Shown here one piece after another: positions 20,119 to 29,295 of a DNA stretch of 64,000 nucleotides. Position numbers and translations under genes: made by a program. Each line of letters opens with the position of its first letter. Position 1 is the first letter of the stretch. This DNA comes from Marinobacterium rhizophilum DSM 18822 (GTDB lineage: Bacteria; Pseudomonadota; Gammaproteobacteria; Pseudomonadales; Balneatricaceae), in assembly GCF_000378045.1 (NCBI RefSeq), contig NZ_KB899089.1, positions 337,959 to 401,958 on the forward strand, read 5' to 3'. Below the pieces are notes generated by a model, which had not been told where the DNA came from, did no database searches, and worked only from the letters and a program-made list of their open reading frames with translations.

Positions 20119-22215
20119 ATGCCCCGGTCGTCTTGCGGACAGCAGCCTTTTCGTCCCCGGCTTATGCGAAAGCCGCTGGCATTGGCGGTCAGTCTGGTCG
20201 GTATTGCAGCCTGCCAGGCAGGCTGGGCTGATGAGGGTACCGTTGAGCTGGATGCGCTGACGGTACAGGGAGACTGGATAGGCGCTGCCAGCGAGGAAGA
20301 AATCAAGATCTATCCCGGTTCGCGGACGCTGCTGGATCAGGAGGCATTGCAGGAGAGTGGTGCCCTGCATCTGGAGGATGCGCTGCGTTCGGTGCCGAGC
20401 ATTCAGATACTGGACGAGACCGGTACCGGCATCCTGCCGAATATTGGCATGCGTGGCCTGAATCCGTTGCGCAGCGAACGTCTGCAGATGCTGGTGGATG
20501 GCTATCCCATTGCCATCGGCCCCTACAGCAATGTCGGTGTCTCGCTGTTCCCGGTTACCTTGCCCAGCATTGATGCGATCGACGTGGTGCGCGGTGGTGC
20601 GGCGGTACACTACGGTCCCAACAACGTCGGCGGCGTGATGAACTTCCGCACTCGGCCCATTCCGGTCGACACCGAACAGACGTTGCAGCAGCGTCTGGTG
20701 ATTGCCGAAGAAACCGGCAATGTCTTCAGCGACACCTATTACCGTATCGGCGGCTTCGCGACCGATGACCTGGCGCTGCAGTTCCAGGCCAATGTTCAGC
20801 GCGGTGACGGTTTCCGCGATCACTCCGATACCGAGGTCAGCAACTTTATTCTGGACGCCGAGTACTTCGTGGATGATGTCAATGAAGTGGCCGCACAGCT
20901 GCAGTACTACGACGTCGATGCCGAATTGCCCGGTGCCCTCAGCCCAAGTGCCTACGCCCAGGACTCCACCCAGTCACAGCGCCCGCATGATGCTTATGCC
21001 GCCGATATGCTGCGCGGCACCCTGACCTGGACGGCGCGTCCCAGCGATGCGGTTGAATTCCAGTGGCGCAACTTCGCCCACCGGGCCGATCGTACCTTCT
21101 TCTTTGGCCAGGACTTGACCAGCGGTGGACACTGGGCCGACCCCGAAGCTGATGCCAGCCACGTGGCCGACACGCCGCGTATTTTCCGGGTTTGGGGTAC
21201 CGAACCACGGCTAACTGTTCGCGAAGGCATCCATACGCTTACGCTGGGGTCACGCTACGTCAGTGAAAAGGTTGATTATGACGTCAACCGGGAAGAGCTG
21301 GCGACTGGCAGCTCTGCCAATGTCCGGGACTGGCACCTGGAAACCGATGCGGTAGCGCTGTACGCCAGCGATACCCTGAGTCTGCTCGATGGCCGTCTGG
21401 AAATTACACCGGGTGTGCGCTACGAAGATGTCGAAATGAACTTCAAGAGCGGTGATGACCGCATTACCAACAGCCCAGACAAGTGGTTGCCTGGCCTCAC
21501 GGCTGGACTGCAAGCTACCCCCGACCTCTTTCTCTTTGCCAACGCGCAGAAGTCCCTGGCACCCGTACAGATTTCCCAGGTTGCCCGGGGAGGCGACATC
21601 GGCAATGAAACCGCCTGGAACTACGAACTGGGTGGCCGCTGGCAGGCGACGCCGGCGCTGGCAACCTCATTAACATTGTTCCAGATTGATTTCGACAAAC
21701 TGGTCCAGTACAACAAGGCCGGCGATTTCTATGAAATTTTGGGCAAGCCGCGCCATGAGGGAGTCGAGCTGGAAGCCGACTGGCAAGCGACCGAACAGCT
21801 GAACCTGGGCTTGGGATATACCTATCTTGATACCGAACAGCGGGATGGCAAGTACGAAGGCAACGAACTGCCCAATGCGCCGCACCACCACTTCAGTGCC
21901 GAGGCGCGCTACCGCGTCCAGCAGTGGACGGCCAACCTGAATGCCCATTATGTCAGCGACAGTTTCAGCGATGCCGACAACACTAAACGGGAAACTCCCA
22001 ACGGCGATGCCGGCAAGCTGCCGAGCTATACGCTGGTCAATGCACGCATCGGTCGTGATATTGCGGTGGGCAGTGGCAACAACCTGAACCTTGGTCTGGC
22101 GGCGACCAACCTGCTGGACGAAGACTATTACTTCCGCGGCGCCGATGTCAGCCCCGTTGGGCGGGTACCGGGGGCTGGTCGCGCGTTTATCCTGGAAGGG
22201 CGGCTGGATTTCTGA
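20119..22215 (+). CDS. TonB-dependent siderophore receptor
   Basis: 698 residues from ATG 20119, which has GGAGA 5 nt before it; an in-frame TTG at 20107 is less likely. Signal peptide ends near QAGWA. The plug domain follows (LHLEDALRSVPSIQI, NIGMRGLNPLRSERLQMLVD, VVRGGAAVHYGPNNVGGVMN), then the 22-strand barrel ending in the terminal aromatic ...LEGRLDF needed for outer-membrane insertion. Close in type to FecA, but the long N-terminal signalling domain of FecA is absent and no fecI/fecR genes lie nearby, so control is by Fur only. Completes the uptake system with the upstream ABC genes. Confidence 0.93.
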   Translation: MPRSSCGQQPFRPRLMRKPLALAVSLVGIAACQAGWADEGTVELDALTVQGDWIGAASEEEIKIYPGSRTLLDQEALQESGALHLEDALRSVPSIQILDETGTGILPNIGMRGLNPLRSERLQMLVDGYPIAIGPYSNVGVSLFPVTLPSIDAIDVVRGGAAVHYGPNNVGGVMNFRTRPIPVDTEQTLQQRLVIAEETGNVFSDTYYRIGGFATDDLALQFQANVQRGDGFRDHSDTEVSNFILDAEYFVDDVNEVAAQLQYYDVDAELPGALSPSAYAQDSTQSQRPHDAYAADMLRGTLTWTARPSDAVEFQWRNFAHRADRTFFFGQDLTSGGHWADPEADASHVADTPRIFRVWGTEPRLTVREGIHTLTLGSRYVSEKVDYDVNREELATGSSANVRDWHLETDAVALYASDTLSLLDGRLEITPGVRYEDVEMNFKSGDDRITNSPDKWLPGLTAGLQATPDLFLFANAQKSLAPVQISQVARGGDIGNETAWNYELGGRWQATPALATSLTLFQIDFDKLVQYNKAGDFYEILGKPRHEGVELEADWQATEQLNLGLGYTYLDTEQRDGKYEGNELPNAPHHHFSAEARYRVQQWTANLNAHYVSDSFSDADNTKRETPNGDAGKLPSYTLVNARIGRDIAVGSGNNLNLGLAATNLLDEDYYFRGADVSPVGRVPGAGRAFILEGRLDF

Positions 22216-22256
22216 TCCGGTTCCCATGCTGGCTATCCTGGCCAGTCGCACCTGAT

Positions 22257-22279
22257 AAAGGCCGTTGCCGGCCTTTTTA
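22257..22279 (+). terminator. Intrinsic terminator after the receptor gene
   Basis: AAAGGCCG (22257-22264) pairs with CGGCCTTT (22269-22276) across TTGC, followed by five T in all. It separates the iron operon from the convergent Lrp-type gene that ends 10 nt later. Confidence 0.88.
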
Positions 22280-22288
22280 CTGGCGGCG

Positions 22289-22777
22289 TCACAGCGACCA
22301 GCGCACCGGCAACTCCGTCGTCGACTTCAGTGTCTGCAGCAGCAGGTTGGACTTGACGTTGGAGACCATGGGCAGGTTCAGCAGCCGGTGCAGGGTGACA
22401 TCGGCAAAGGCCTTCAGGTCCGGCGCGATGATCTTGAGCATGTAGTCGGCATCCCCCGCAACTCCCCAGCACTCGAGCACTTCCGGGTATTCGATAATGG
22501 CCGTGCGAAAGGCTTCGGCAATCTGTTCGCTGTGCTTGTCCAGCGACACGCTGACCAGCGCCATGACGCCAAGCCCGATCTTTTCCGGGTCCAGCTGGGC
22601 GATGTATTTTTGCACCACGCCGGTCTCTTCCAGCTTTTGCCGCCGCCGCTGACACTGGGACGCGGACAGGTGCACCAGCTCCGATAATTCCACGTTACTG
22701 AGCCGCCCGTTCTGCTGCAGCGCCTCGAGAATTTTGATGTCCTGACGGTCCAGCTCGACGCTATGCACGTTTCTCAC
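22289..22777 (-). CDS. Lrp/AsnC-family transcriptional regulator
   Basis: 162 residues. N-terminal helix-turn-helix (LDRQDIKILEALQQNGRLSN through VHLSASQCQRRRQKLEETGV) and C-terminal RAM ligand-binding domain (WGVAGDADYMLKIIAPDLKA). Divergent from the 4-hydroxyphenylpyruvate dioxygenase gene with a 167-nt gap, and such regulators usually sense the amino acid whose catabolism they control. Phe or Tyr sensing is the natural guess here, but this is inference. Confidence 0.88.
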   Translation of the reverse strand: MRNVHSVELDRQDIKILEALQQNGRLSNVELSELVHLSASQCQRRRQKLEETGVVQKYIAQLDPEKIGLGVMALVSVSLDKHSEQIAEAFRTAIIEYPEVLECWGVAGDADYMLKIIAPDLKAFADVTLHRLLNLPMVSNVKSNLLLQTLKSTTELPVRWSL

Positions 22778-22944
22778 GTTTTTTAACTCTTGGGTGCGGG
22801 AATCATGTGAAAGTTAAGTCATACGGGCGTTATATGCAAAATAAACGCATGGCGTTTGCCTTAAGCTATTTCTCAATCCCCCGGCGTGACTCTGGTCTCG
22901 CCGGATCACTTGCCAGCACAACGGTACTGATGGAGATAATAACA

Positions 22945-24039
22945 ATGGCCCAGATACAAACTGTTGCAACCACCGACCTGTGGGAAAACCCCCTGGGCAC
23001 CGATGGCTTTGAGTTCGTCGAGTACTGCTCGGACACGCCTGAAACCCTGGCCCGGCTGTTCGAAAGTCTGGGTTTTGTCGCCATCGCCCGCCATCGCAGC
23101 AAGAACGTGACTCTGTTCCGTCAGGGTGATATCAACTTCATTCTGAACGCCGAGCCCAACAGCCGCGCCCAGAGTTTTTCCCAAGCGCATGGCCCCAGTG
23201 CCAATGCCATGGCGTTCCGGGTGGCCGATGCCGCTGCCGCGCTCAAGGCGCTGGTAGCCGGTGGCGCCACCGCGGTTGAGTCCGGTGCCGGCCCCATGGA
23301 GCTGCAGATTCCGGCCATCGAGGGTATTGGCGGCTCCCTGATCTACCTGGTGGACCGCTACGGCGACAAGAGCATCTATGATGTGGATTTTCGTCCCATC
23401 GTCGGTGTCGATCAGCATCCGGCAGGTGTCGGCCTGACTTACATTGATCACCTGACGCACAATGTGGCGCGTGGCAATATGGACCTGTGGGCCGGCTTCT
23501 ACGAGCAGCATTTCAACTTCCGCGAAGTGCGCTACTTCGATATCGAAGGCAAGCTGACCGGGCTCAAGTCCCGCGCCCTGACCAGCCCCTGCGGCAAGAT
23601 TCGCATTCCGATCAACGAGTCCACCGACGACAAGAGCCAGATCGAGGAATTCCTGCACGACTACAACGGCGAAGGCATCCAGCACATCGCGCTGGGGACC
23701 GGCGACATTTACCGGACCGTGGAAACCCTGCGCGATGCCGGTGTCAGCTTCCTGACCACGCCGGATAGCTACTATGCACGGGTGGATCAGCGTCTGCCGG
23801 GGCACGGCGAAGATGTGGCGCGGCTGCACAAGGACCATATCCTGATCGACGGCGCGCCCACCCAGGGCCAGGGTCTGCTGCTGCAGATCTTTACCGATAC
23901 GGTCATTGGTCCGATCTTTTTCGAGATCATTCAGCGCAAGGGAAATGAGGGTTTTGGCGAGGGCAACTTCCAGGCCCTGTTCGAATCCATCGAGGAAGAC
24001 CAGATTCGCCGCGGCGTACTAGCAGCCAGTCGGACTTAA
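22945..24039 (+). CDS. hpd: 4-Hydroxyphenylpyruvate dioxygenase
   Basis: 364 residues from ATG 22945 (GGAG 9 nt before). Two glyoxalase-type halves. The Fe(II) triad is visible: His169 in IDHLTHNV, His247 in GIQHIAL and Glu327 in GPIFFEIIQRKG. The enzyme turns 4-hydroxyphenylpyruvate, the transaminated form of tyrosine, into homogentisate. The rest of the homogentisate pathway (hmgA, fah, maiA) is not in the window. The following genes encode an amino-acid transporter and a dehydrogenase that fit the same route. Confidence 0.95.
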   Translation: MAQIQTVATTDLWENPLGTDGFEFVEYCSDTPETLARLFESLGFVAIARHRSKNVTLFRQGDINFILNAEPNSRAQSFSQAHGPSANAMAFRVADAAAALKALVAGGATAVESGAGPMELQIPAIEGIGGSLIYLVDRYGDKSIYDVDFRPIVGVDQHPAGVGLTYIDHLTHNVARGNMDLWAGFYEQHFNFREVRYFDIEGKLTGLKSRALTSPCGKIRIPINESTDDKSQIEEFLHDYNGEGIQHIALGTGDIYRTVETLRDAGVSFLTTPDSYYARVDQRLPGHGEDVARLHKDHILIDGAPTQGQGLLLQIFTDTVIGPIFFEIIQRKGNEGFGEGNFQALFESIEEDQIRRGVLAASRT

Positions 24040-24296
24040 CACTGATCTGCTGCGGAATATCCGATTTTGGCCATTTTTTGTACTCTTTCTCGTTAAATAG
24101 ACCCACTATTCGCCTCAAAAGAGCCCAAAAACTGCCTTAAAACGGACTTTCCCTCGTTACGACCGGCCAAGCCCGACAGGCTGCTAGCCGGCTGATAACG
24201 GCTGATCTGTCCCGTTTGCTCACTCTGACCCGGCCCCTTAGCGGGGCTGGCGCGTACCTATAAAAAAGCTAATAAATGGTTTTCAAGGAGCACTCC

Positions 24297-25688
24297 GTGT
24301 CTTCAAGCACTATCGTATCCACGGCGAGCGGTACCGCTACGCCTGCGCCGGCCCTCTGGTCGTCGCGACTGGCCTTTATTCTGGCGGCGGCGGGTTCCGC
24401 CGTAGGCCTGGGCAATATCTGGAAATTTCCCTACATCACCGGTGAGAACGGCGGCGGCGCCTTTGTGCTGGTGTACCTGGCCTGTATCGCGGTGATCGGT
24501 ATTCCGGTGATGATTGCCGAAGTCATGCTGGGCCGGCGTGGCCGCCACAGCCCGATTAACAGCATGCGCGAAATTGCCCGCCAGGAAGGCGTATCGCGGC
24601 ACTGGAAAGCGATAGGCTGGCTCGCCACCCTGGCGGCCTTCCTGATCCTGTCGTTCTACAGTGTGATCGCCGGCTGGACCATCCCCTATATCTTCCATGC
24701 GCTGCAGGGTGATTTTGTCGGTGTGGACGGGGCCGTCGCCGGTGAAATGTTTGGCCAGCTGTTGTCGTCCCCGCTTGAACTGACACTCTGGCACAGTCTG
24801 TTCATGGTACTGGCGGTGATCGTTTCGGTGGGCGGTGTGCGTCATGGCCTGGAACGGGCCGTGACCTGGCTGATGCCGGCGCTGCTCCTGTTACTGGTCA
24901 TGCTGGTGGGTTATGGCATGAGCACCGAACACTTCGGTACTGCAGTGAGTTTTCTGTTTGAGCCGGATTTTTCCAGCCTGAGTGCGGCGGCGGTGCTGGT
25001 GGCACTGGGTCATGCGTTCTTTACCCTGAGCCTGGCCAGCGGCTCGATGATGGCCTATGGCGCTTACCTGCCCAAGGGCGTGTCCATTGTGCGGACCTCC
25101 TTGCTGGTGGCGGTAATGGATACCATGGTGGCACTGATGGCGGGTCTGGCGATCTTTCCCATCGTGTTCGCCAACGGCCTCGAGCCCGGTGCCGGCCCCG
25201 GCCTGATCTTCAATACCCTGCCGGTGGCCTTTGGCCAGATGCCGGGGGGCAGCTTCTTCGCGACCCTGTTCTTCGTACTGTTGCTGTTCGCGGCCTGGAC
25301 CTCGGCGCTGTCAATGCTGGAGGCGGTGGTGAAGTGGCTGGAGGAGCAGGGCATGACGCGGCGCAAGGCCGCCATTTCCGGGGGGCTGGCGGCATGGACC
25401 GTCGGCTTGACCACGGTGCTGTCGCTGAATGTCTGGTCCGGCTTCACGCCGCTCGATGGCTTCGCGCGCTTTGAAGGCAAGACGCTGTTTGATCTGTACG
25501 ACTTCCTCACCGCCAACGTGATGATGCCGCTGGTGGCGCTGCTGACCGCCATATTTGTCGGCTGGGTGATGCAGAAGTCGTCCAGCAAAGAGGAACTGGG
25601 GGATGGATCTGTGCATCGAATCTGGCTCTTTATCGTGCGTTACCTGACGCCGGTCGCGCTGGTGGTGCTGTTTATCTACAACCTCTGA
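24297..25688 (+). CDS. Sodium:neurotransmitter-symporter (NSS) family amino-acid transporter
   Basis: 463 residues. The GTG at 24297 is chosen because AAGGAG sits 6 nt before it; an ATG at 24276 would include that site. About eleven membrane helices; the unwound helix 1 with the Na+ and substrate site reads AAAGSAVGLGNIWKFPYITG. Bacterial members (TnaT, MhsT, LeuT) import Trp, Tyr and other hydrophobic amino acids with Na+. Next to hpd, import of Phe or Tyr is the likely role (inference). The 257-nt gap before it holds a GGCCCCTTAGCGGGGC hairpin. Confidence 0.9.
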   Translation: MSSSTIVSTASGTATPAPALWSSRLAFILAAAGSAVGLGNIWKFPYITGENGGGAFVLVYLACIAVIGIPVMIAEVMLGRRGRHSPINSMREIARQEGVSRHWKAIGWLATLAAFLILSFYSVIAGWTIPYIFHALQGDFVGVDGAVAGEMFGQLLSSPLELTLWHSLFMVLAVIVSVGGVRHGLERAVTWLMPALLLLLVMLVGYGMSTEHFGTAVSFLFEPDFSSLSAAAVLVALGHAFFTLSLASGSMMAYGAYLPKGVSIVRTSLLVAVMDTMVALMAGLAIFPIVFANGLEPGAGPGLIFNTLPVAFGQMPGGSFFATLFFVLLLFAAWTSALSMLEAVVKWLEEQGMTRRKAAISGGLAAWTVGLTTVLSLNVWSGFTPLDGFARFEGKTLFDLYDFLTANVMMPLVALLTAIFVGWVMQKSSSKEELGDGSVHRIWLFIVRYLTPVALVVLFIYNL

Positions 25689-25772
25689 TTCCCTTATTAA
25701 CGCTAACAAGGCCAGGCTGCGAGCCTGGCCAGGTACGGGCACTGCCGGTGCCGGTAACACAGGTAGATAACG

Positions 25773-26999
25773 ATGAAAGAATTACTGCAGGCATTTGAAA
25801 GCAAGGCGCCGGAAATCGTCTTTGAATGGCACGACGCCGAAACCGAAGCCAGGGGCTGGGTGGTGATCAACTCGCTGCGTGGCGGTGCCGCCGGTGGTGG
25901 CACCCGCATGCGCAAGGGACTGGACCGTCACGAGGTGGAATCCCTGGCCAAGACCATGGAAGTGAAGTTTTCGGTTTCGGGCCCGGCCATCGGTGGCGCC
26001 AAGTCGGGTATCGACTTCGATCCGGCCGATCCGCGCAAGCTCGATGTGCTCAAGCGCTGGTACAAGGCCGTGGCACCGCTGCTCAAGCACTACTACGGCA
26101 CCGGCGGTGACCTCAACGTGGACGAGGTGCACGAAGTCATCCCCATCACCGAAAGCTACGGTCTGTGGCACCCGCAGGAAGGCGTGGTCAACGGCCACTT
26201 CCAGCCCACTGTCAGCGAGCAGATTCAGAAGGTTGGTCAGTTGCGCCTGGGTGTGGCCAAGATTATCGAAGACAGCCGCTACACGCCGGATTACAGCCGC
26301 AAGTACACCGTGGCCGACATGATTACCGGCTGGGGTGTCGCCGAGGCGGTGCACCACTACTACAACATCTACGGCGGCGACGTGCGCAACAAGCGCGTTA
26401 TCGTGCAGGGCTGGGGCAATGTCGGATCCGCGGCGGCGTACTACCTGGCGCAGCAGGGCGCGCGCATTGTCGGCATCATCGATCGTGCCGGTGGCCTGCT
26501 GGCACCTGAGGGCCTGTCGTTCGAGCAGGTGCGCGAACTGTTCCATAACAAACAGGGCAATCAGCTGGCGGCCGAGGGGCTGCTGTCGTTCGAGGACGTC
26601 CAGGCGCGTATCTGGGACATGGAAGCGGACATCTTCCTGCCCTGTGCCGCGTCCCGGCTGGTGACCCGCGAGCAGCTGGATCGTTTGATCGACAAGGGGC
26701 TGGAAGTGGTGTCCTGTGGTGCTAATGTTCCCTTTAACGATCCCGAGATTTTCTACGGCCCGGTGTACGAGTACGTGGACTCCAGGGTCAGTGTGCTGCC
26801 GGACTTTATCGCCAATTGCGGCATGGCGCGGGTGTTCGCTTTCCTGATGAACAACAACGTCGAAATCAGCGATGAAGCCATTTTCAGCGACGTGACAGCT
26901 ACCATACGCACGGCACTGGCACTGACCTACGCCCAGTCCCGCGAACGCACGCAGATTGCCAGTACGGCATTTGAAATCGCGCTCAAGCAGCTGGTCTGA
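25773..26999 (+). CDS. Glu/Leu/Phe/Val dehydrogenase-family amino-acid dehydrogenase
   Basis: 408 residues. N-terminal catalytic domain with lysine motif PAIGGAKSGIDFDP and the aspartate region GGDLNVDEVHEV; C-terminal Rossmann domain with GWGNVGSAAAYYLAQQGA and CAASRLV. Such enzymes deaminate an amino acid to the 2-oxo acid with NAD(P). The specificity pocket cannot be decided by eye, but adjacency to hpd suggests Phe or Tyr to the matching phenylpyruvate, feeding hpd. The motif GGAKSGI instead of the common GGGKGGI marks a less-studied branch. Transcribed with the transporter (84-nt gap), ended by a good terminator. Confidence 0.85.
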   Translation: MKELLQAFESKAPEIVFEWHDAETEARGWVVINSLRGGAAGGGTRMRKGLDRHEVESLAKTMEVKFSVSGPAIGGAKSGIDFDPADPRKLDVLKRWYKAVAPLLKHYYGTGGDLNVDEVHEVIPITESYGLWHPQEGVVNGHFQPTVSEQIQKVGQLRLGVAKIIEDSRYTPDYSRKYTVADMITGWGVAEAVHHYYNIYGGDVRNKRVIVQGWGNVGSAAAYYLAQQGARIVGIIDRAGGLLAPEGLSFEQVRELFHNKQGNQLAAEGLLSFEDVQARIWDMEADIFLPCAASRLVTREQLDRLIDKGLEVVSCGANVPFNDPEIFYGPVYEYVDSRVSVLPDFIANCGMARVFAFLMNNNVEISDEAIFSDVTATIRTALALTYAQSRERTQIASTAFEIALKQLV

Positions 27000-27028
27000 T
27001 CGCCGACATCGAGTGAGTGTGTTGCCAG

Positions 27029-27067
27029 AGCCCGTTGCATGCGAATGCGACGGGCTGTTTGCGTTTT
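27029..27067 (+). terminator. Intrinsic terminator after the amino-acid dehydrogenase
   Basis: AGCCCGTTGCAT (27029-27040) pairs with ATGCGACGGGCT (27045-27056), 12 bp with one G-U, across the GNRA loop GCGA; a T-rich stretch follows. The rest of 27068-27299 holds no supported gene. Confidence 0.85.
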
Positions 27068-27299
27068 AGCAGGTAGCTTTTCGACAACCTGTTAGGGCAA
27101 CGACGGGTACTGGCAGTCGCTGAGCCGGTGCTCTGCTGCCATTCGCATAAGTTTTTTGATCTTTTTGGCTGGATAGTTATCCGAATTGTTATGGTTGCGG
27201 GCGGCTCGCCAAGGGGGCAAGCCCGTCTGATCTGCAGACCCATTGAGGTTTGTCATGGCAGGGGTAGGATAGGGGCCTAATCTGTCAGGGAGATAGTGC

Positions 27300-28790
27300 A
27301 TGAATGATGCGGTGACGAGTTTTGCGATAAGCTTCATCGCTGTAATCGGTGTTTTATTGTTGATTGCGTTGGCCGCGGTTGCCGTATTGGCGCTGGCCTT
27401 CTATCAGATCGACAAGCATCAGACCAAACACAGCCTGCGTCGCAACTATCCACTGGTGGGACGTTTTCGCTACATGTTCGAGCATTTGGGCGAGTTCTTC
27501 CGGCAGTACTTCTTCGCCATGGACAGGGAGGAACTGCCTTTCAACCGCGCCCAGCGTTCCTGGGTATATCGTGCCGCGAAAAACATCGATAACACCGTCG
27601 CGTTCGGGTCGACCCGTGATCTGCGTACACCCGGTACTTATTACTTCCTGAATTGCCCTTTTCCCAAGCTGTCTGAGGAAAGCACTCGCACGCTGGCGAT
27701 GCGCATCGGTCCCTACTGCCAGGAGCCTTACGACGCCGCTTCTTTCTTTAATGTGTCAGGCATGAGTTTCGGCGCGCTGTCCCGGCCTGCTGTGCAGGCA
27801 CTCTCCCGCGGGGCACAGCTGGCCGGGTGCTGGATGAATACGGGTGAAGGCGGTCTCGCCCCCTATCATCTGGAAGGCGGCTGCGATCTGGTGGTGCAGA
27901 TCGGGACGGCTAAATATGGCGTGCGCGATGCCCATGGCCGGCTGTCCGATGAAAAGCTGCGCGAGAAGGCCGAGATTCGCCAGGTGCGGATGTTCGAGAT
28001 CAAGCTGTCCCAGGGCGCCAAACCCGGCAAAGGCGGTATTTTGCCGGCGGCGAAAGTCAGCGCAGAGGTGGCCAGCATTCGCGGCATTGCGCAAGGGCAT
28101 GCATCCATCAGCCCCAATCGACACCCGGAGATCGATTCCATCGATGATCTGCTGGACATGATTGAACATGTTCGCAGCGTGACCGGCAAACCCTGTGGCA
28201 TCAAGCTGGTACTGGGCTCATCGCACTGGCTGGAGGATTTTTGCCAGGCAATTCATACCCGGGGTATCGAGTCTGCGCCTGATTTCATTACGCTGGACAG
28301 CTCCGATGGCGGCACCGGTGCCGCCCCCATGCCACTTATGGACAGTGTCGGCCTGCCGTTGCGCGAAAGCCTGCCGATTATGGTCAACAAGCTGGCTGAG
28401 CATGGCTTGCGCGAGCGGGTAAGGCTGGTGGCATCCGGCAAACTGATCAACCCCACGGATGTGGCGGCGGCAATTTGCATGGGCGCGGACTTTGTTGTCA
28501 GTGCCCGCGGCTTCATGTTCTCGCTGGGCTGTATCCAGGCTATGCAATGCAACCGCAATACCTGTCCCACCGGCGTGACGACCCATAATCCCGAGCTGCA
28601 GCGCGGCCTGGTTCCCGCCGACAAGGCTGAGCGGGTGCGTCACTACCATGACAACCTGGTGCATGAAGTTGAGCTGATTGCCCATAGCTGCGGCGTTTCA
28701 GAGCCCAGGTTGCTGCGGCGCGAACATGCAGCGATGGTTGTTGAAGGGGGGCGCTCGGTACCGCTGAATATTATCTATCCGGAGCCTTGA
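27300..28790 (+). CDS. FMN-binding glutamate-synthase-like protein
   Basis: 496 residues: an N-terminal membrane helix (~10-35), then the FMN/[3Fe-4S] central domain of glutamate synthase (GltB domain 2). Visible motifs: SFGALSRPAVQALSRGAQLA, GEGGLAPYHLEGG, DSSDGGTGAAP and the cluster cysteines in MQCNRNTCPTGVTT. The glutaminase domain and the GltB C-terminal domain are absent, so it is not a complete glutamate synthase. Proteins of this shape are common in marine bacteria and lack a proven reaction. Start ATG follows CAGGGAGATAGTGC. Single gene. Confidence 0.85.
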   Translation: MNDAVTSFAISFIAVIGVLLLIALAAVAVLALAFYQIDKHQTKHSLRRNYPLVGRFRYMFEHLGEFFRQYFFAMDREELPFNRAQRSWVYRAAKNIDNTVAFGSTRDLRTPGTYYFLNCPFPKLSEESTRTLAMRIGPYCQEPYDAASFFNVSGMSFGALSRPAVQALSRGAQLAGCWMNTGEGGLAPYHLEGGCDLVVQIGTAKYGVRDAHGRLSDEKLREKAEIRQVRMFEIKLSQGAKPGKGGILPAAKVSAEVASIRGIAQGHASISPNRHPEIDSIDDLLDMIEHVRSVTGKPCGIKLVLGSSHWLEDFCQAIHTRGIESAPDFITLDSSDGGTGAAPMPLMDSVGLPLRESLPIMVNKLAEHGLRERVRLVASGKLINPTDVAAAICMGADFVVSARGFMFSLGCIQAMQCNRNTCPTGVTTHNPELQRGLVPADKAERVRHYHDNLVHEVELIAHSCGVSEPRLLRREHAAMVVEGGRSVPLNIIYPEP

Positions 28791-28820
28791 TGGCCGCCGG
28801 TGAGTGAAGGGCTGGATGCT

Positions 28821-28846
28821 CCGAGCCCTGCACGTGCAGGGCTCGG
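28821..28846. terminator. 26-bp perfect palindrome between convergent genes
   Basis: CCGAGCCCTGCAC followed by its exact reverse complement GTGCAGGGCTCGG. As RNA it forms an 11-bp stem with a 4-nt loop on either strand; CTGTTTG follows. Placed between convergent genes (stop at 28790 and 28877), a two-way terminator is likely. Confidence 0.6.
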
Positions 28847-28876
28847 CTGTTTGAGTGGATAGAGGGTCAGACTGGC

Positions 28877-29083
28877 TCAGGCTTCATCGAGCCAGGCGTC
28901 GGTGTCGATGTGACGCGTCAGGTTGCGTTCCTCCATATGTCGTTCTATGGCGCGTCTGGCCTCCAGTGCCCTGCGTGAGGCGCGTTTCTTAAGTGCCCGT
29001 TTTTCTTCGTCTTCATATCCGATCAGAATATCGAATACTTCGGTTGGAATGGCGTTTAGATCCTGCGCTTTGCGTATCTGCAT
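28877..29083 (-). CDS. Small charged helical protein, PA3496/DUF3545-like
   Basis: 68 residues, no signal or membrane segment, rich in Arg, Glu and Lys. The stretch RRALEARRAIERHMEERNLT and the acidic end DTDAWLDEA resemble the small PA3496-type proteins of Pseudomonads, whose role in envelope integrity is only suggested. Ribosome site GAGGAGCTGTCATT before the ATG is strong, which supports real translation. Weak family call. Confidence 0.55.
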   Translation of the reverse strand: MQIRKAQDLNAIPTEVFDILIGYEDEEKRALKKRASRRALEARRAIERHMEERNLTRHIDTDAWLDEA

Positions 29084-29295
29084 AATGACAGCTCCTCGTC
29101 ACTCGAGTCTCTGTATTTGCCACGACACGTCTGGTGCCGGTCACTGGCTCAGAGACTGCCTCAAACACGATCCCCACCTAGATGCGATGCCGCACTCCAT
29201 AATGGAAATCGCTACGGGTTCTTCTCTTTTATCGCAACTTTGACTGTTTTTCAAACAGTGAAGGCAGAGTAATAGGAGGCTGTTACAGGCGTATG

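Noticed and set aside
22807..22944. N-terminal extension of Hpd by 46 residues
   Set aside because: Hpd homologues start near the ATG at 22945, which has a ribosome site; the extension covers the promoter region.
24040..24296. TyrR-type operator before the NSS transporter
   Set aside because: No TGTAAA-N6-TTTACA-like sequence seen.
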